The notes under the pieces: model-generated
What the model saw: only the letters and a program-made list of their open reading frames with translations
What the model was told of the DNA's origin: nothing
Databases searched by the model: none
Shown: positions 24,642-33,652 of the stretch, piece after piece
How positions within the stretch are numbered: position 1 is the stretch's first letter
How the letters are laid out: each line of letters begins with the position of its first letter
DNA from: Clostridiaceae bacterium
GTDB lineage: Bacteria > Bacillota > Clostridia > DUPQ01
Assembly (NCBI GenBank): GCA_012838235.1
Contig: DUPQ01000071.1
Coordinates: 1-33,652 of the forward strand
Reading direction: 5' to 3'
DNA length: 33,652 bases
Program-made: the position numbers and the translations under genes

Positions 24642-25622
24642 TTGGCCAGAAATGATATTAAAATTATGGGAGGCAACGCTAACCTTAAGCTTGCTGCGGA
24701 AATAGCAAACTATCTCAGAGTGCCGCTTTTGGATTCAAAAGTGGGTAGATTTGCCGACGGAGAAATTCAGGTTATGATAAACGAACTGGTAAGGGGATCG
24801 GATGTTTTCATAATTCAGTCCACTTGCCCTCCGGTTAATGAAAATCTGATGGAACTGCTGGTAATGACCGATGCTTTAAAACGCTCATCATGTGCCAGAG
24901 TAACAGCCGTCATGCCGTATTTCGGTTACGCAAGACAGGACAGAAAGGCTCGTGCGAGAGATCCCATTTCCGCAAAGCTTGTAGCAAACTTACTTACCAC
25001 CGCAGGTGTAGACAGGATACTGACTATGGACTTGCATGCACCTCAGATTCAGGGATTTTTCGATATACCCGTAGATCATCTTGAAGGCTTGATAATATTC
25101 TCCGATATGATTGCGGATATTATGAAAGGGCAAGATAAGTCGGATTTCATATTGGTTGCACCGGATATGGGCTCGGTAAGCAGAATAAGGAAGATGGCGG
25201 ATTTAACCGACCTTCAGATAGCCATTATCGATAAAAGAAGAGAAAAAGCCAATGAATGCGAAGTGATGAATATAATCGGGGATATCGAAGGTAAGACCGC
25301 GATTATAATTGACGACATGATAGATACCGCAGGTACCATAACCAAAGCCGCAAACACCGTTGTGGATATGGGAGCAAAAAGAGTATTGGTATATGCTACA
25401 CACGGAATATTATCTGCAAATGCCGTATCGAAGATTAAGAATTCCAAGATTGAGAAAATGTATCTTCTGGATACGGTACCCGTACCTGAAGAAAAGATGA
25501 TAGACAAGTTGGAGATAGTGAATGTTGCAAAATTGTTTTCCGAGGCTATCTACAAGATATATACAAACACCTCCATGTCCGCTCTTTTCAAAATGCCGCC
25601 GAGCGGTAGAAATGAAAAGTAA
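24642..25622 (+). CDS. prs: ribose-phosphate pyrophosphokinase
   Basis: 326 aa PRPP synthetase (ATP + ribose-5-P to PRPP + AMP), supplying purine, pyrimidine, His, Trp and NAD synthesis. Motifs: 'GRFADGEIQVMINE', 'QSTCPPVNENLMELLVMTDA', the flexible-loop region 'MPYFGYARQDRKARARDPIS', 'MDLHAPQIQGFFDIPVDHL' and the PRPP-binding loop 'DDMIDTAGTITKAA' (from residue 224). The start is TTG 24642 after a very strong GGGGGAAGG SD; the first in-frame ATG (24666) would remove the conserved first strand ('NDIKIMGG'). The stop overlaps the pth start by one base (TAATG). Confidence 0.96.
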   Translation: MARNDIKIMGGNANLKLAAEIANYLRVPLLDSKVGRFADGEIQVMINELVRGSDVFIIQSTCPPVNENLMELLVMTDALKRSSCARVTAVMPYFGYARQDRKARARDPISAKLVANLLTTAGVDRILTMDLHAPQIQGFFDIPVDHLEGLIIFSDMIADIMKGQDKSDFILVAPDMGSVSRIRKMADLTDLQIAIIDKRREKANECEVMNIIGDIEGKTAIIIDDMIDTAGTITKAANTVVDMGAKRVLVYATHGILSANAVSKIKNSKIEKMYLLDTVPVPEEKMIDKLEIVNVAKLFSEAIYKIYTNTSMSALFKMPPSGRNEK

Positions 25623-26206
25623 TGGACAGATATTTAATAGCGGGGCTGGGAAATATAGGGCTCAGATACAGAAACACAAGACATAATGTAGGTTTTATGG
25701 CGGTTGACAAATTAGCCGATGTTTATTCTATCAAAGTTAAAAAAAATCTCTGTCAGGCCAATGTCGGGGAAGGCTTTATCAATAATATTCCCGTTATTCT
25801 TGCCAAACCTAAGACTTACATGAACTTGAGCGGTCAGAGTATACGCGCACTTACGGACTGGTACAAGATTGATATTTCCAGACTTATTGTCATATATGAC
25901 GATATGGATATTCCTGTGGGAGAACTTCGTATACGGTATAAAGGAAGTGCCGGTTCGCATAACGGAATGAAATCCATACTGAGCCATCTGGGTACCGACC
26001 GGTTTATCCGTATAAGAGTGGGAATAGGAAAGCATGAGCATATTGAGGCTGTGGATTATGTGCTGGGCAGATTTCCCAAAAGCGAAAAAGAGATTATAGA
26101 CAACACTTTACAGGACTTGACAAAGGCTGTAACATGTATTGTGACGGAAGGTACAGATATAGCTATGAACAGATATAACAAGAAGAATGACAGAGGTGAT
26201 GTATAG
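25622..26206 (+). CDS. pth: peptidyl-tRNA hydrolase
   Basis: 194 aa, usual length. It releases peptides from peptidyl-tRNA dropped by ribosomes. The N-terminal signature reads 'LIAGLGNIGLRYRNTRHNVG' (5-24), with Ile in place of the common Pro of GLGNPG; the catalytic base His21 is present. 'LAKPKTYMNLSG', 'VIYDDMDIPVGELRIR' with the conserved Asp, and 'GSAGSHNGMKSI' follow. The ATG overlaps the prs stop, so translation is coupled. mfd begins 4 bp after its stop. The prs-pth-mfd order is common in Firmicutes. Confidence 0.97.
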   Translation: MDRYLIAGLGNIGLRYRNTRHNVGFMAVDKLADVYSIKVKKNLCQANVGEGFINNIPVILAKPKTYMNLSGQSIRALTDWYKIDISRLIVIYDDMDIPVGELRIRYKGSAGSHNGMKSILSHLGTDRFIRIRVGIGKHEHIEAVDYVLGRFPKSEKEIIDNTLQDLTKAVTCIVTEGTDIAMNRYNKKNDRGDV

Positions 26207-26210
26207 CTAA

Positions 26211-29200
26211 ATGAATCCTTTCATACAGGTCTTTTCCGATATCCCTCAGCTTATAGGGGTAGCGGACTGCATAGCGTTGAAACAGACCCCCGTAGGATTG
26301 TCCGGACCGGGGACTTCTTTATGCCCGTTAATAAGCCACATAACAGCCTCATCGGTATCAAGAAAGCTGTTAATAGTGACTCATTCCAGAACTGCCGCTT
26401 TATCTGTACACCGTAATCTGATTGCTTTTTACGGTGATGATGCGGTGCATATACCGGCCAGAGAGTTGATGCTTTTTGATATTGACGCATACAGCGGAAA
26501 TGATAAACAGGCCAGGCTTAAAGCGTTATACAGAATAGCGACAGGCGATTTTAAGGCGGCTGTTGCCTGCACCGAAGCACTTACAGTAGGTACGGCTTCC
26601 AGACAGGTATTTTTGCAAAATCTCATAAATCTGAAAACCGGCGAACAGCGGGATATGGAAACATTAGGAGATATGCTGATGCGTTTAGGATATGTAAGGA
26701 AAGCTCTGGTTGAGGAACAGGGACAGTACAGTATAAGGGGCGGCATATTGGATATATTTTCCTGCAATTACGATAACCCGATAAGGTGTGAGTTTTTCGG
26801 AGATGAGATAGACAGTATAAGGTTTTTCGATGCCGATTCGCAGCGGTCTGTAGAAGAGACTGATAATGTTGTCATAATACCTTACAGCGAGTTTATCTTG
26901 GACCGGAATGATGAGAAAATACTTAAAGAGAAAATTACCGACTCTTGGGACTTGCAGCAGTTTAACGAGGGTGACTATGCAAAGATTATGGACAGATATT
27001 ATGCCGCGACCGATAAATGTGCTATGACCGGCACATATTTCGATAAAGACATACTTACGGTTATACATGACGATTTGCAATGTCATTCGGTGGCGGATAC
27101 CGTATACAAAGAATATGCAAACGCCTGCGTCAATCTTTTGCAAAAGAAAAAGACCTTCAAGGAAGCATGTGAAATACAGAAGGATATATATTCACTGTAT
27201 TCCTGCCTTAAACCGCAACTGATACTTGTATATGAGAAGTCGAATTACAGTATTCCCCTTTACCGGGATTTTGATATTACGTTCGAAGAAACATGTTCCT
27301 ACAAGGGAGATATGGAGCTGTTTTTGAACGATATTTCCGAGTACAGAGCCGCCAATATGCGGATATTCATTTCTTCCGACAGAAAAAAACATACCGAATA
27401 CTTAAAAGGTTTCTTTGAAGATAACGGATATACGGTACATGTCATTCAGCCTAAGGAAAATCCCACCGTTATTCCCAGGCACATATATATAATTGAAGAC
27501 GGTTACGGTGAGAGTTTTGTGTCCAAAGAAGCAAAGATAGCCTGTATTTCGGTAAGCCGTATATTCCGCAAGAGTACAAGAGGTAAAACCCGGCAGATAA
27601 GGGATGCCGATTTCTTTGCCGAGATTCAACCAAATGACTATGTCGTGCACGATCATCACGGAATAGGCATATATCAGGGTATAGAAAAGATTGAAATAGA
27701 CGGAATTATTAAGGACTATATCAAGATTGCATATAAAAACAACGACATGTTATATGTACCGGTAAATAAAATGGATTTGGTGCAGAAATATGTGGGCACA
27801 TCGGACAGGGCTCCGAGAATTACCGGACTAGGCGGTCGTGACTGGGAAAAACAGAAGAGTAAAGTCAGAAGTGCCGTTCGCGATATTGCAAAAGAACTGA
27901 TTGAACTGTACGGAAAGAGAAGTTCCGTAAAAGGGCATGCTTTCAGTGAAGATACTCCGTGGCAGATTTCTTTTGAAAACGAATTTGAATATGAGGAAAC
28001 GCAGGATCAGATTCAGTGTGTGGAAGAGATAAAAGCCGATATGGAATCGACAAAAGTTATGGATCGCCTGTTGTGCGGGGATGTTGGCTACGGTAAAACC
28101 GAAGTGGCTTTACGTGCGGCATTCAAGGCGATAATGGACGGTAAACAGGTGGCCTTTCTTGCTCCCACCACCATGCTTGCTTTGCAGCACTATAACAACT
28201 TTCGGGAGCGAATGAAAAATTATCCCGTAAACATAGATTTACTTTGCAGATTGAGGGATAAAAAAAGACAGACTGAAACTGTAGAGTATATAAAAAGCGG
28301 GAAGACGGATATAGTTGTGGGAACGCACAGACTGCTGGAAAAGGATGTGTCATTTAAAGACCTCGGTCTTCTGGTAGTGGACGAAGAACAGCGCTTCGGA
28401 GTGGCTCAGAAAGAAAAGATTAAAATGTTAAAACCCACAGTGGATGTACTATCGCTGACCGCAACACCAATCCCCCGAACCATGCACATGGCACTGTCCG
28501 GTATAAGGGATGTCAGCACCATATACGATCCTCCGGAAAAACGTTTTCCGGTACAGACATATGTTATGGAGTATGATCCGGAGTTCATTAAGCAGGTAAT
28601 CTTACGGGAAAAAGACCGTAACGGACAGGTCTTCTATCTGTATAACCGCGTTATGGATATGGACAGCAAGTTTTATCATCTTAAAACACTCTTAAAAGAT
28701 CAAGTCAGGATATGTGTTGCACACGGACAGATGCCGGAAAAAGAGTTTGAAAATACCATAATAAAGTTCATAAACCGAGAATATGATGTTTTACTGTGTA
28801 CCACAATTATTGAGGCCGGGATAGACATATCCAATGCCAACACTCTCATAATAGAAGATGCCGACAAACTGGGGTTAGCACAGTTATATCAGATTAAAGG
28901 GCGTGTGGGCAGATCGGACAGGGTTGCCTACGCATATATCACCTACAAAAGAGGCAAAGAACTGACCGAAGAAGCTTCCAAGAGATTACAGACCATAAAA
29001 GAATATACAGAGTTCGGTTCGGGAATTAAGATTGCGATGAAGGATCTGGAGATAAGAGGGGGAGGAGACCTTTTAGGAGCAAATCAGTCGGGGCATATGC
29101 AGGGTGTAGGCTATGACATGTATGTCAGGATTCTTTCGGAAGAGATTGCAAACTTACGAGGAGAAAAAGTTAAAGGTGCAGTTACCGAAACAAGTGTGGA

Positions 29201-29630
29201 TTTAAATATAAGTGCATATATCGACAAGTCCTATATATCCGATGACTTGTCCAGACTTAAGATGTATAAGAGGATAGCAACGGTCGCAACGGTTACGGAA
29301 AAGGAAGACATAATAGACGAGTTGACAGACCGGTATAATCAGCCTCCCGGTCATGTCATTAATATAATAAATGTGGCATATGCAAAGAATCTGGCATGCA
29401 GATTGGGGATATCGGAAATTGTACAGACAAACAAAGGTTTTGTAATGATATATGAAAAAGAGCATGCTATGCAATTTAATGAAGTAACCGACATATTGGA
29501 TAAAGAACATAATAAATATAAGGTAAAAGCGCAGGAAGATTTACAAATAAGGGTGGATACCGATAAAAAGAATGAGGAATTGTTGGATTTTATAACAAAA
29601 ATACTGGAAAAAGCTGTTGAATCAAAATAA
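26211..29630 (+). CDS. mfd: transcription-repair coupling factor Mfd
   Basis: 1139 aa. It removes stalled RNA polymerase at lesions and recruits UvrA. Domains in order: UvrB-like D1-D2 (1-~340, '[19 protein letters not shown]'), a poorly conserved D3, the CarD-like RNA polymerase-interaction domain (about 470-535, '[17 protein letters not shown]'), the RecG-type translocase with Walker A '[16 protein letters not shown]' (Lys629) and DEEQ box 'VVDEEQRFG', '[19 protein letters not shown]', the TRG region, and a C-terminal D7 domain (about 985-1139). It follows pth by 4 bp with only a weak SD, so coupling is likely. A foldase gene follows after 81 bp. Confidence 0.97.
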   Translation: MNPFIQVFSDIPQLIGVADCIALKQTPVGLSGPGTSLCPLISHITASSVSRKLLIVTHSRTAALSVHRNLIAFYGDDAVHIPARELMLFDIDAYSGNDKQARLKALYRIATGDFKAAVACTEALTVGTASRQVFLQNLINLKTGEQRDMETLGDMLMRLGYVRKALVEEQGQYSIRGGILDIFSCNYDNPIRCEFFGDEIDSIRFFDADSQRSVEETDNVVIIPYSEFILDRNDEKILKEKITDSWDLQQFNEGDYAKIMDRYYAATDKCAMTGTYFDKDILTVIHDDLQCHSVADTVYKEYANACVNLLQKKKTFKEACEIQKDIYSLYSCLKPQLILVYEKSNYSIPLYRDFDITFEETCSYKGDMELFLNDISEYRAANMRIFISSDRKKHTEYLKGFFEDNGYTVHVIQPKENPTVIPRHIYIIEDGYGESFVSKEAKIACISVSRIFRKSTRGKTRQIRDADFFAEIQPNDYVVHDHHGIGIYQGIEKIEIDGIIKDYIKIAYKNNDMLYVPVNKMDLVQKYVGTSDRAPRITGLGGRDWEKQKSKVRSAVRDIAKELIELYGKRSSVKGHAFSEDTPWQISFENEFEYEETQDQIQCVEEIKADMESTKVMDRLLCGDVGYGKTEVALRAAFKAIMDGKQVAFLAPTTMLALQHYNNFRERMKNYPVNIDLLCRLRDKKRQTETVEYIKSGKTDIVVGTHRLLEKDVSFKDLGLLVVDEEQRFGVAQKEKIKMLKPTVDVLSLTATPIPRTMHMALSGIRDVSTIYDPPEKRFPVQTYVMEYDPEFIKQVILREKDRNGQVFYLYNRVMDMDSKFYHLKTLLKDQVRICVAHGQMPEKEFENTIIKFINREYDVLLCTTIIEAGIDISNANTLIIEDADKLGLAQLYQIKGRVGRSDRVAYAYITYKRGKELTEEASKRLQTIKEYTEFGSGIKIAMKDLEIRGGGDLLGANQSGHMQGVGYDMYVRILSEEIANLRGEKVKGAVTETSVDLNISAYIDKSYISDDLSRLKMYKRIATVATVTEKEDIIDELTDRYNQPPGHVINIINVAYAKNLACRLGISEIVQTNKGFVMIYEKEHAMQFNEVTDILDKEHNKYKVKAQEDLQIRVDTDKKNEELLDFITKILEKAVESK

Positions 29631-29633
29631 GGC

Positions 29634-29663
29634 TTGATAAAGAGCAGTCGTTTATTATAGAAT
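29634..29663 (+). promoter_or_regulatory. putative promoter of the foldase gene
   Basis: TTGATA (29634-29639) and TAGAAT (29658-29663), each 5 of 6 to consensus, lie 18 bp apart in the gap after mfd. The htrA-type CACA repeats are absent here. Confidence 0.42.
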
Positions 29664-29711
29664 AGGTAGACGGAAAACGGTTTATTTACCTTAAAAAAAA
29701 GGAGATAGGAA

Positions 29712-30917
29712 ATGGCAGTCGCTAAAGGCAAAAAAGAAGATGTCAAGAAGAAGAGCAGCAAGGAAATATCCAAAGAAGAAACAATAATAAGGTACGGATT
29801 TCTGACGCTTGCCGTTATCATCGGCCTTTGTTTGATTTATTTCGTTATAGCCAGTTTGATACCCAATAACTATATTAAAATAGGCAATCATAAAATTGCC
29901 GAAGAAGAGTTCATGTACCAGACCAATACACAGTATAAAGTCTTTGTAAACTATTATCAGGACTATATCAAGAATCTCGGATTTGATTTATCAACACCGG
30001 AAGGCATATCGGCTTTCATGAAGACGGCATATGATAATCAGCGTTCATTCGGTCAGATGTTGTTGGAAGGGGTGGTAGATTCCATACAGGAACAGTATAT
30101 TATGTTAGACCAAATAAAAGAGACGGGATTTAAGATTGATGAAGAAGAGCTGGAAGAAAGTTTCGCAATACAGATGGAAGCTATTCAGAGAGCAGCCGAT
30201 GAATCGGGTTATGATCTTGACAAATATGCCAAGCTATTCTACGGTACCACATTCAAAGCAATGCAAAGAGTTATAAAGCAGACTTTGAGAGCACAGCAAT
30301 ATACAACCTATCTGGAAGAACAAAACATCAGTGCCGTAACCGAAGAAAGAGCACGTTCGTATTACAATTCGGTTGATGCCGACGGAAATGCCGTCAGAGA
30401 TGATATAGACAAATTAACGGTAGTTACCATTTTAAAACGTACCGTTGACGATGAATTTCAGCCTCTTGCCGAGGATGTTGTAGCCGCAGCTAAAGTAAAA
30501 GCCGCTGAGATATTTGAAATGGCCAAGAGCGGCCGCGATATTTATGAACTGGCGAAGCTTTACAGTGATGACCTGAAGGATCAGGAAACCGAAGAGTCGG
30601 AGGAAGAAACCGAGGATACCGCAAAACCGGGCGAATTTACATTTACCAAGAAGGAAGTAGGAACAACCGAGTTAACACAGTGGGCACTTAAGGCTTCCGT
30701 GGGAGATATTGATCTTATAGAGACCGAGATAGGTCATGTAATAATAAAGCTTATCGACAGAACCGATTATGAAGACGTGAAGGATGACATATTCAAGCTG
30801 ATTGCTTCCAGTGATTTTGAGGTTAAAATGAATGAATATAAGGATATGGAGCAATATAAGGTAGGGCTTTACAAACCGTATCAGGAACTGTATCTTACTT
30901 ATGCGATAACACAGTAA
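29712..30917 (+). CDS. membrane-anchored parvulin/SurA-like peptidyl-prolyl isomerase
   Basis: 401 aa. The Lys-rich cytoplasmic N-terminus (1-~28) is followed by one membrane segment (about 31-53, 'FLTLAVIIGLCLIYFVIA') without a cleavage site or lipobox, unlike lipoprotein PrsA. The extracytoplasmic part has a helical SurA-N-like chaperone region (about 60-215) and a divergent parvulin (PPIC) domain (about 235-365) with 'FEMAKSGRDIYELAKLYSDD', an acidic Glu/Thr insert, 'KKEVGTTELTQWALKASVGD' and 'ETEIGHVIIKLIDRTDYEDV'. It probably helps exported proteins fold outside the membrane. Isomerase activity is uncertain because the domain is divergent. The SD AAAAGGAG is strong. A gene of this type after mfd is common in Clostridia. 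A strong terminator follows. Confidence 0.82.
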   Translation: MAVAKGKKEDVKKKSSKEISKEETIIRYGFLTLAVIIGLCLIYFVIASLIPNNYIKIGNHKIAEEEFMYQTNTQYKVFVNYYQDYIKNLGFDLSTPEGISAFMKTAYDNQRSFGQMLLEGVVDSIQEQYIMLDQIKETGFKIDEEELEESFAIQMEAIQRAADESGYDLDKYAKLFYGTTFKAMQRVIKQTLRAQQYTTYLEEQNISAVTEERARSYYNSVDADGNAVRDDIDKLTVVTILKRTVDDEFQPLAEDVVAAAKVKAAEIFEMAKSGRDIYELAKLYSDDLKDQETEESEEETEDTAKPGEFTFTKKEVGTTELTQWALKASVGDIDLIETEIGHVIIKLIDRTDYEDVKDDIFKLIASSDFEVKMNEYKDMEQYKVGLYKPYQELYLTYAITQ

Positions 30918-30940
30918 TACGGTAATAAAAACAAAAAAAG

Positions 30941-30994
30941 AAACCTCCGCAGGTCCGACAAAGAAAATGAACGGATAGGCGGGGGTTTTTGTTT
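30941..30994 (+). terminator. rho-independent terminator with nested hairpin
   Basis: AAACCTCCGC (30941-30950) pairs with GCGGGGGTTT (30979-30988) over 10 bp (one G-U), then a T-rich tail. The 28-nt loop itself can form GTCCG (30953-30957)/CGGAT (30972-30976). It ends the mfd/foldase transcript before the pta promoter. Confidence 0.8.
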
Positions 30995-31002
30995 GCTTTG
31001 AC

Positions 31003-31031
31003 TTGAATATATAATTTAACGGTAATATAAT
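31003..31031 (+). promoter_or_regulatory. promoter of pta-ackA
   Basis: TTGAAT (31003-31008) and TATAAT (31026-31031) at the optimal 17-bp spacing, about 35 nt before the pta ATG and directly after a terminator. Confidence 0.62.
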
Positions 31032-31068
31032 GTATGAGTTAAATACTTAAATTTGAGGTGGATATAAA

Positions 31069-32061
31069 ATGACATTTTTAGAAAGAACAATTCAAAGAGC
31101 CAAGAGTAATAAAAAGACCATAGTATTGCCGGAATCGGAAGACATAAGAACGCTTAAAGCGGCATCGGTTGCACTGAAAGAAGGTATAGCCGATATAATT
31201 CTTTTAGGAAATAAAGAAAAAGTTAAGAAAAACGGCAAGGGCTTGAATATCCCCGAGGAAAAGGTATTGGAAATAGATAAATTCGACAGAATTGATGAAT
31301 ATGCAAATATGCTGTATCAGCTGAGAAAAGAAAAGGGTGTTACATTGGATATTGCATATAAGCTTTTGGAGAATCCGTTATACTTTGCCGTTATGATGGT
31401 AAAAATGGGCGATGCAGACGGAATGGTGGCAGGTGCGGTAAGCTCTACAAGTGATACCTTAAGGCCGGCTCTTCAGATACTGAGAACGGCAAAAGGAACC
31501 AAGATAGTCAGTGCATTTTTCATAATGTGTGTACCCGACTGCCAATACGGAGCAAACGGTGTGTTTGCATACGGAGATTCCGGTCTGGTGGAAAATCCCG
31601 ATGCGGAGCAACTTTCCGAAATAGCCATTTCCACTGCAAAATCTTTTGAATTGCTTGTGGAAGAACAACCTGTTGTGGCAATGCTCAGTTATTCCACATA
31701 CGGAAGTGCAAAATCCGAATTGACCGAGAAAGTTATACAGGCTACCAAATTGGCAAAGGAAAAAGCTCCCGAGCTGCTGCTGGACGGCGAACTGCAGGTA
31801 GACGCAGCCGTAGTAAAAGAGATAGGTCAGAGAAAAGCACCGGGAAGTTCTGTTGCGGGAAAAGCCAATGTAATGATATTCCCCAATCTGGATGCGGGCA
31901 ATATAGCATATAAATTAACCGAAAGACTGGCAAAGGCGGAAGCTTACGGTCCTCTGCTTCAGGGAATAGCCAAACCGGTTAACGATTTATCCAGAGGCTG
32001 CACGGCGGAAGATATAGTGGGAGTTATTGCAATAACTGCGGTTCAGGCCCAAAGTGTTTAA
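31069..32061 (+). CDS. pta: phosphate acetyltransferase
   Basis: 330 aa, the short single-domain Pta without the DRTGG/P-loop N-terminal half of enteric Pta. It converts acetyl-CoA + Pi to acetyl phosphate + CoA. Motifs: 'IVLPESEDIRTLKAA', 'MVKMGDADGMVAGAVSSTSD', 'FFIMCVPD', 'ADGAV'-type active-site context ('FAYGDSGLVENPDAEQLSEIA'), 'MLSYSTYGSA', 'DGELQVDAAVV', 'ANVMIFPNLDAGNIAYKL' and 'GPLLQGIAKPVNDLSRGC'. ATG 31069 follows GAGGTGG. With ackA 25 bp downstream it forms the classical acetate-producing, ATP-yielding branch of fermentation. Confidence 0.96.
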   Translation: MTFLERTIQRAKSNKKTIVLPESEDIRTLKAASVALKEGIADIILLGNKEKVKKNGKGLNIPEEKVLEIDKFDRIDEYANMLYQLRKEKGVTLDIAYKLLENPLYFAVMMVKMGDADGMVAGAVSSTSDTLRPALQILRTAKGTKIVSAFFIMCVPDCQYGANGVFAYGDSGLVENPDAEQLSEIAISTAKSFELLVEEQPVVAMLSYSTYGSAKSELTEKVIQATKLAKEKAPELLLDGELQVDAAVVKEIGQRKAPGSSVAGKANVMIFPNLDAGNIAYKLTERLAKAEAYGPLLQGIAKPVNDLSRGCTAEDIVGVIAITAVQAQSV

Positions 32062-32086
32062 TATATATCATTAAGGTCAGGTTAAC

Positions 32087-33289
32087 ATGAAAGTATTAGT
32101 AATCAATACAGGCAGTTCTTCATTGAAGTATCAGATGATTGACAGCGAAAATGAAAAAATGCTGGCAAAGGGATTATGTGAAAGAATAGGGCTACCCAAC
32201 GGCATTCATACATATACATGTGCTGACGGCTCATCAATTACCGATGAATGTGTAATAAGCGACCATTCCCATGCGTTTAAGTTAATGCTGGATGCTTTAG
32301 TATGTCCCGCAACGGGAGTATTGAAGAGCATATCGGAAATAGATGCGGTAGGGCACAGAATAGTACACGGCGGAGAGCGATTTACCAAGCCCGCTTTAAT
32401 AGATGAGGATGTAATAAAGGCGATAGAGGACTGCGTGGACCTGGCACCGTTACACAACCCCGCAGGTATATTGGGAATAAGAGTGTGTCAGAAAGTATTG
32501 AAAAATGTACCTATGGTGGCGGTTTTCGATACCTCATTTCATCATACCATACCCGATTATGCATATATGTATGCTCTTCCGTATGAAATGTATGAGAAAT
32601 ACAGAGTGCGTAAATACGGATTCCACGGTACCAATCACAAGTATGTGGCTCAAAGAACTGCGGAATTAATAAACAGACCGCTGGATAAAATAAAAATAGT
32701 ATCCTGCCATCTGGGAAGCGGAGCATCCATATGTGCTATTGACAGAGGAAAATCCATAGATACTTCCATGGGATTCACACCGCTTTCGGGATTGGCTATG
32801 GGAACCAGGAGCGGTACCATAGATCCGTCCATAATTTCCTTCATAATGGAAAAGAAGAATATGACGGTGGAAGAAGTCAACTATTATTTAAACAACAAAT
32901 CCGGTTTATTGGGAGTATCGGGAATAAGCAGTGATTTTCGGGATCTTGTCAAAGCTAAAGATGAAGGCAATAAAAGAGCTACACTGGCACTGAACATATT
33001 TGCTTACAGGGTTAAAAGATATGTATGTGAATATGTGGGAGTAATGGGAGGAATAGATGCTTTGGTATTTACCGCCGGTGTGGGTGAAAACAATGCATAT
33101 ATAAGGGAGCGTATAACCAAGAATCTTGATATATTCGGAATAAAAATGGACAGAAGGAAGAATAACAACGCAAAAGGCGAAACCGATGTAAGCAGAGACC
33201 GATCCAATGTAAGAATACTGATAATACCGGCAAATGAGGAATTGGAGATAGCCAGACAGTGTAAAAGCCTGCTGGAAGACGGCAAGTAA
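32087..33289 (+). CDS. ackA: acetate kinase
   Basis: 400 aa, standard length. It transfers phosphate from acetyl phosphate to ADP, making acetate and ATP. Signatures: 'VLVINTGSSSLKYQMID' (3-19), 'GHRIVHGGERFTKPALI' with the conserved Arg/His, 'APLHNPAGILGI', 'VFDTSFHHTIPDYAYMYALP' with the catalytic Asp, 'RKYGFHGTNHKYVA', 'SCHLGSGASICAI', 'DTSMGFTPLSGLAMGTRSG' and 'FTAGVGENNAYIRE'. It follows pta by 25 bp in the same operon. No terminator is evident before the next promoter at 33302. Confidence 0.97.
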   Translation: MKVLVINTGSSSLKYQMIDSENEKMLAKGLCERIGLPNGIHTYTCADGSSITDECVISDHSHAFKLMLDALVCPATGVLKSISEIDAVGHRIVHGGERFTKPALIDEDVIKAIEDCVDLAPLHNPAGILGIRVCQKVLKNVPMVAVFDTSFHHTIPDYAYMYALPYEMYEKYRVRKYGFHGTNHKYVAQRTAELINRPLDKIKIVSCHLGSGASICAIDRGKSIDTSMGFTPLSGLAMGTRSGTIDPSIISFIMEKKNMTVEEVNYYLNNKSGLLGVSGISSDFRDLVKAKDEGNKRATLALNIFAYRVKRYVCEYVGVMGGIDALVFTAGVGENNAYIRERITKNLDIFGIKMDRRKNNNAKGETDVSRDRSNVRILIIPANEELEIARQCKSLLEDGK

Positions 33290-33301
33290 AGGAAAATTGT
33301 C

Positions 33302-33331
33302 TTGACAAGGCATAAGAGGTAACCATATAAT
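33302..33331 (+). promoter_or_regulatory. consensus sigma-A promoter of the YceD gene
   Basis: TTGACA (33302-33307) and TATAAT (33326-33331) both match consensus perfectly, with an 18-bp spacer. This is the strongest promoter in the window and fits a unit that normally includes ribosomal protein gene rpmF. Confidence 0.78.
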
Positions 33332-33361
33332 AGCACTTGTCGGTTTTTTGAAAGGTATTAA

Positions 33362-33652
33362 ATGAAGATTGACATAACCGATATTATAGAGAGAGACGGC
33401 GCTGTAAAGCATTTTGTAACCGATGTCGACAAGTTGAGTGACCGCAATACCGGCAGTGGTAAGTCTATTGTCGATGTACAGGGTGTTATTCACATTGAAG
33501 GTGAGATTTACAACCATGAAGGTATCCTGGACATTTCGGCGCAAATCTTCGGGCAGTTGAAAGCGCAATGCTACAGATGCCTTGAAGACATTACTGCCCC
33601 TTTCTCTGTGCATATGGAAGAGACTTTTGAACGCGCGAACGGTTCAAAAAAC
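33362..33652 (+). CDS. YceD/DUF177 family protein, 3' end cut by the window
   Basis: The first 97 codons are present and the frame is open to the window edge. 'VQGVIHIEGEI', 'ISAQIFGQLKAQCYRCLEDI' (CX2C motif at residues 70-73) and 'PFSVHMEETFE' are typical of the YceD/DUF177 family, which is linked to 23S rRNA and large-subunit maturation and is nearly always encoded just before rpmF (L32). Full length is usually about 165-180 aa, so roughly 70-80 codons are missing. ATG 33362 follows AAAGG. The gene has its own consensus promoter and is not simply the third gene of the pta-ackA unit. Confidence 0.85.
   Translation, partial: MKIDITDIIERDGAVKHFVTDVDKLSDRNTGSGKSIVDVQGVIHIEGEIYNHEGILDISAQIFGQLKAQCYRCLEDITAPFSVHMEETFERANGSKN

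Overview
The window looks like a low-to-moderate GC chromosomal segment of an anaerobic Firmicute, most likely class Clostridia (Lachnospiraceae-like). The evidence is Bacillota-type SD sequences and sigma-A promoters, a glmU/prs/pth/mfd gene order, formate-tetrahydrofolate ligase, a Pta-AckA acetate pathway, NrdR, PcrA with its C-terminal RNA polymerase-binding domain, and a short archaeal/eukaryal-type ProRS. The taxonomic call is inference from gene content.

Layout. (1) 1-163: a 5S rRNA, probably the end of an rRNA operon, with its terminator. (2) 294-6536: a Na/Pi-cotransporter-like protein, then an OmpR-family response regulator and sensor kinase, an HtrA-like membrane serine protease, and TruA. 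The regulator and htrA promoters share the same 11-bp-phased direct repeat at the same distance from the -10, which suggests a CssRS-like secretion-stress circuit. (3) 6667-7238: ribosome hibernation factor HPF and a bidirectional terminator. (4) 7286-10540, minus strand: a four-gene restriction-modification operon with an HTH-Dam methylase, a DpnII-type endonuclease, an unrecognised 178-aa protein and a second DNA methylase. (5) 10689-12739: an Rsm22-like methyltransferase with a four-cysteine cluster, overlapping tail to tail with a URO-D-family gene. (6) 12876-19551: pcrA, then nrdR-proS-priA closely packed behind a good promoter. (7) 19616-23646: fhs and a cytoplasmic GH95 glycosidase. (8) 23699-30917: the classical glmU-prs-pth-mfd block, in which 'GlmU' keeps only its acetyltransferase half, followed by a membrane-anchored parvulin-like foldase. 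(9) 31069-33652: pta-ackA and the 5' part of a YceD/DUF177 gene with a consensus promoter, cut by the window end.

Almost all genes are core housekeeping. The most unusual points are the shared tandem operator joining the two-component system to htrA, the missing uridylyltransferase half of GlmU at its canonical locus, the R-M operon with its unassigned third gene and a possible operator for the HTH-methylase, and a possible AUC start of the sensor kinase. No stretch longer than 300 bases lacks a gene. I saw no tRNA, CRISPR array, insertion sequence or prophage.
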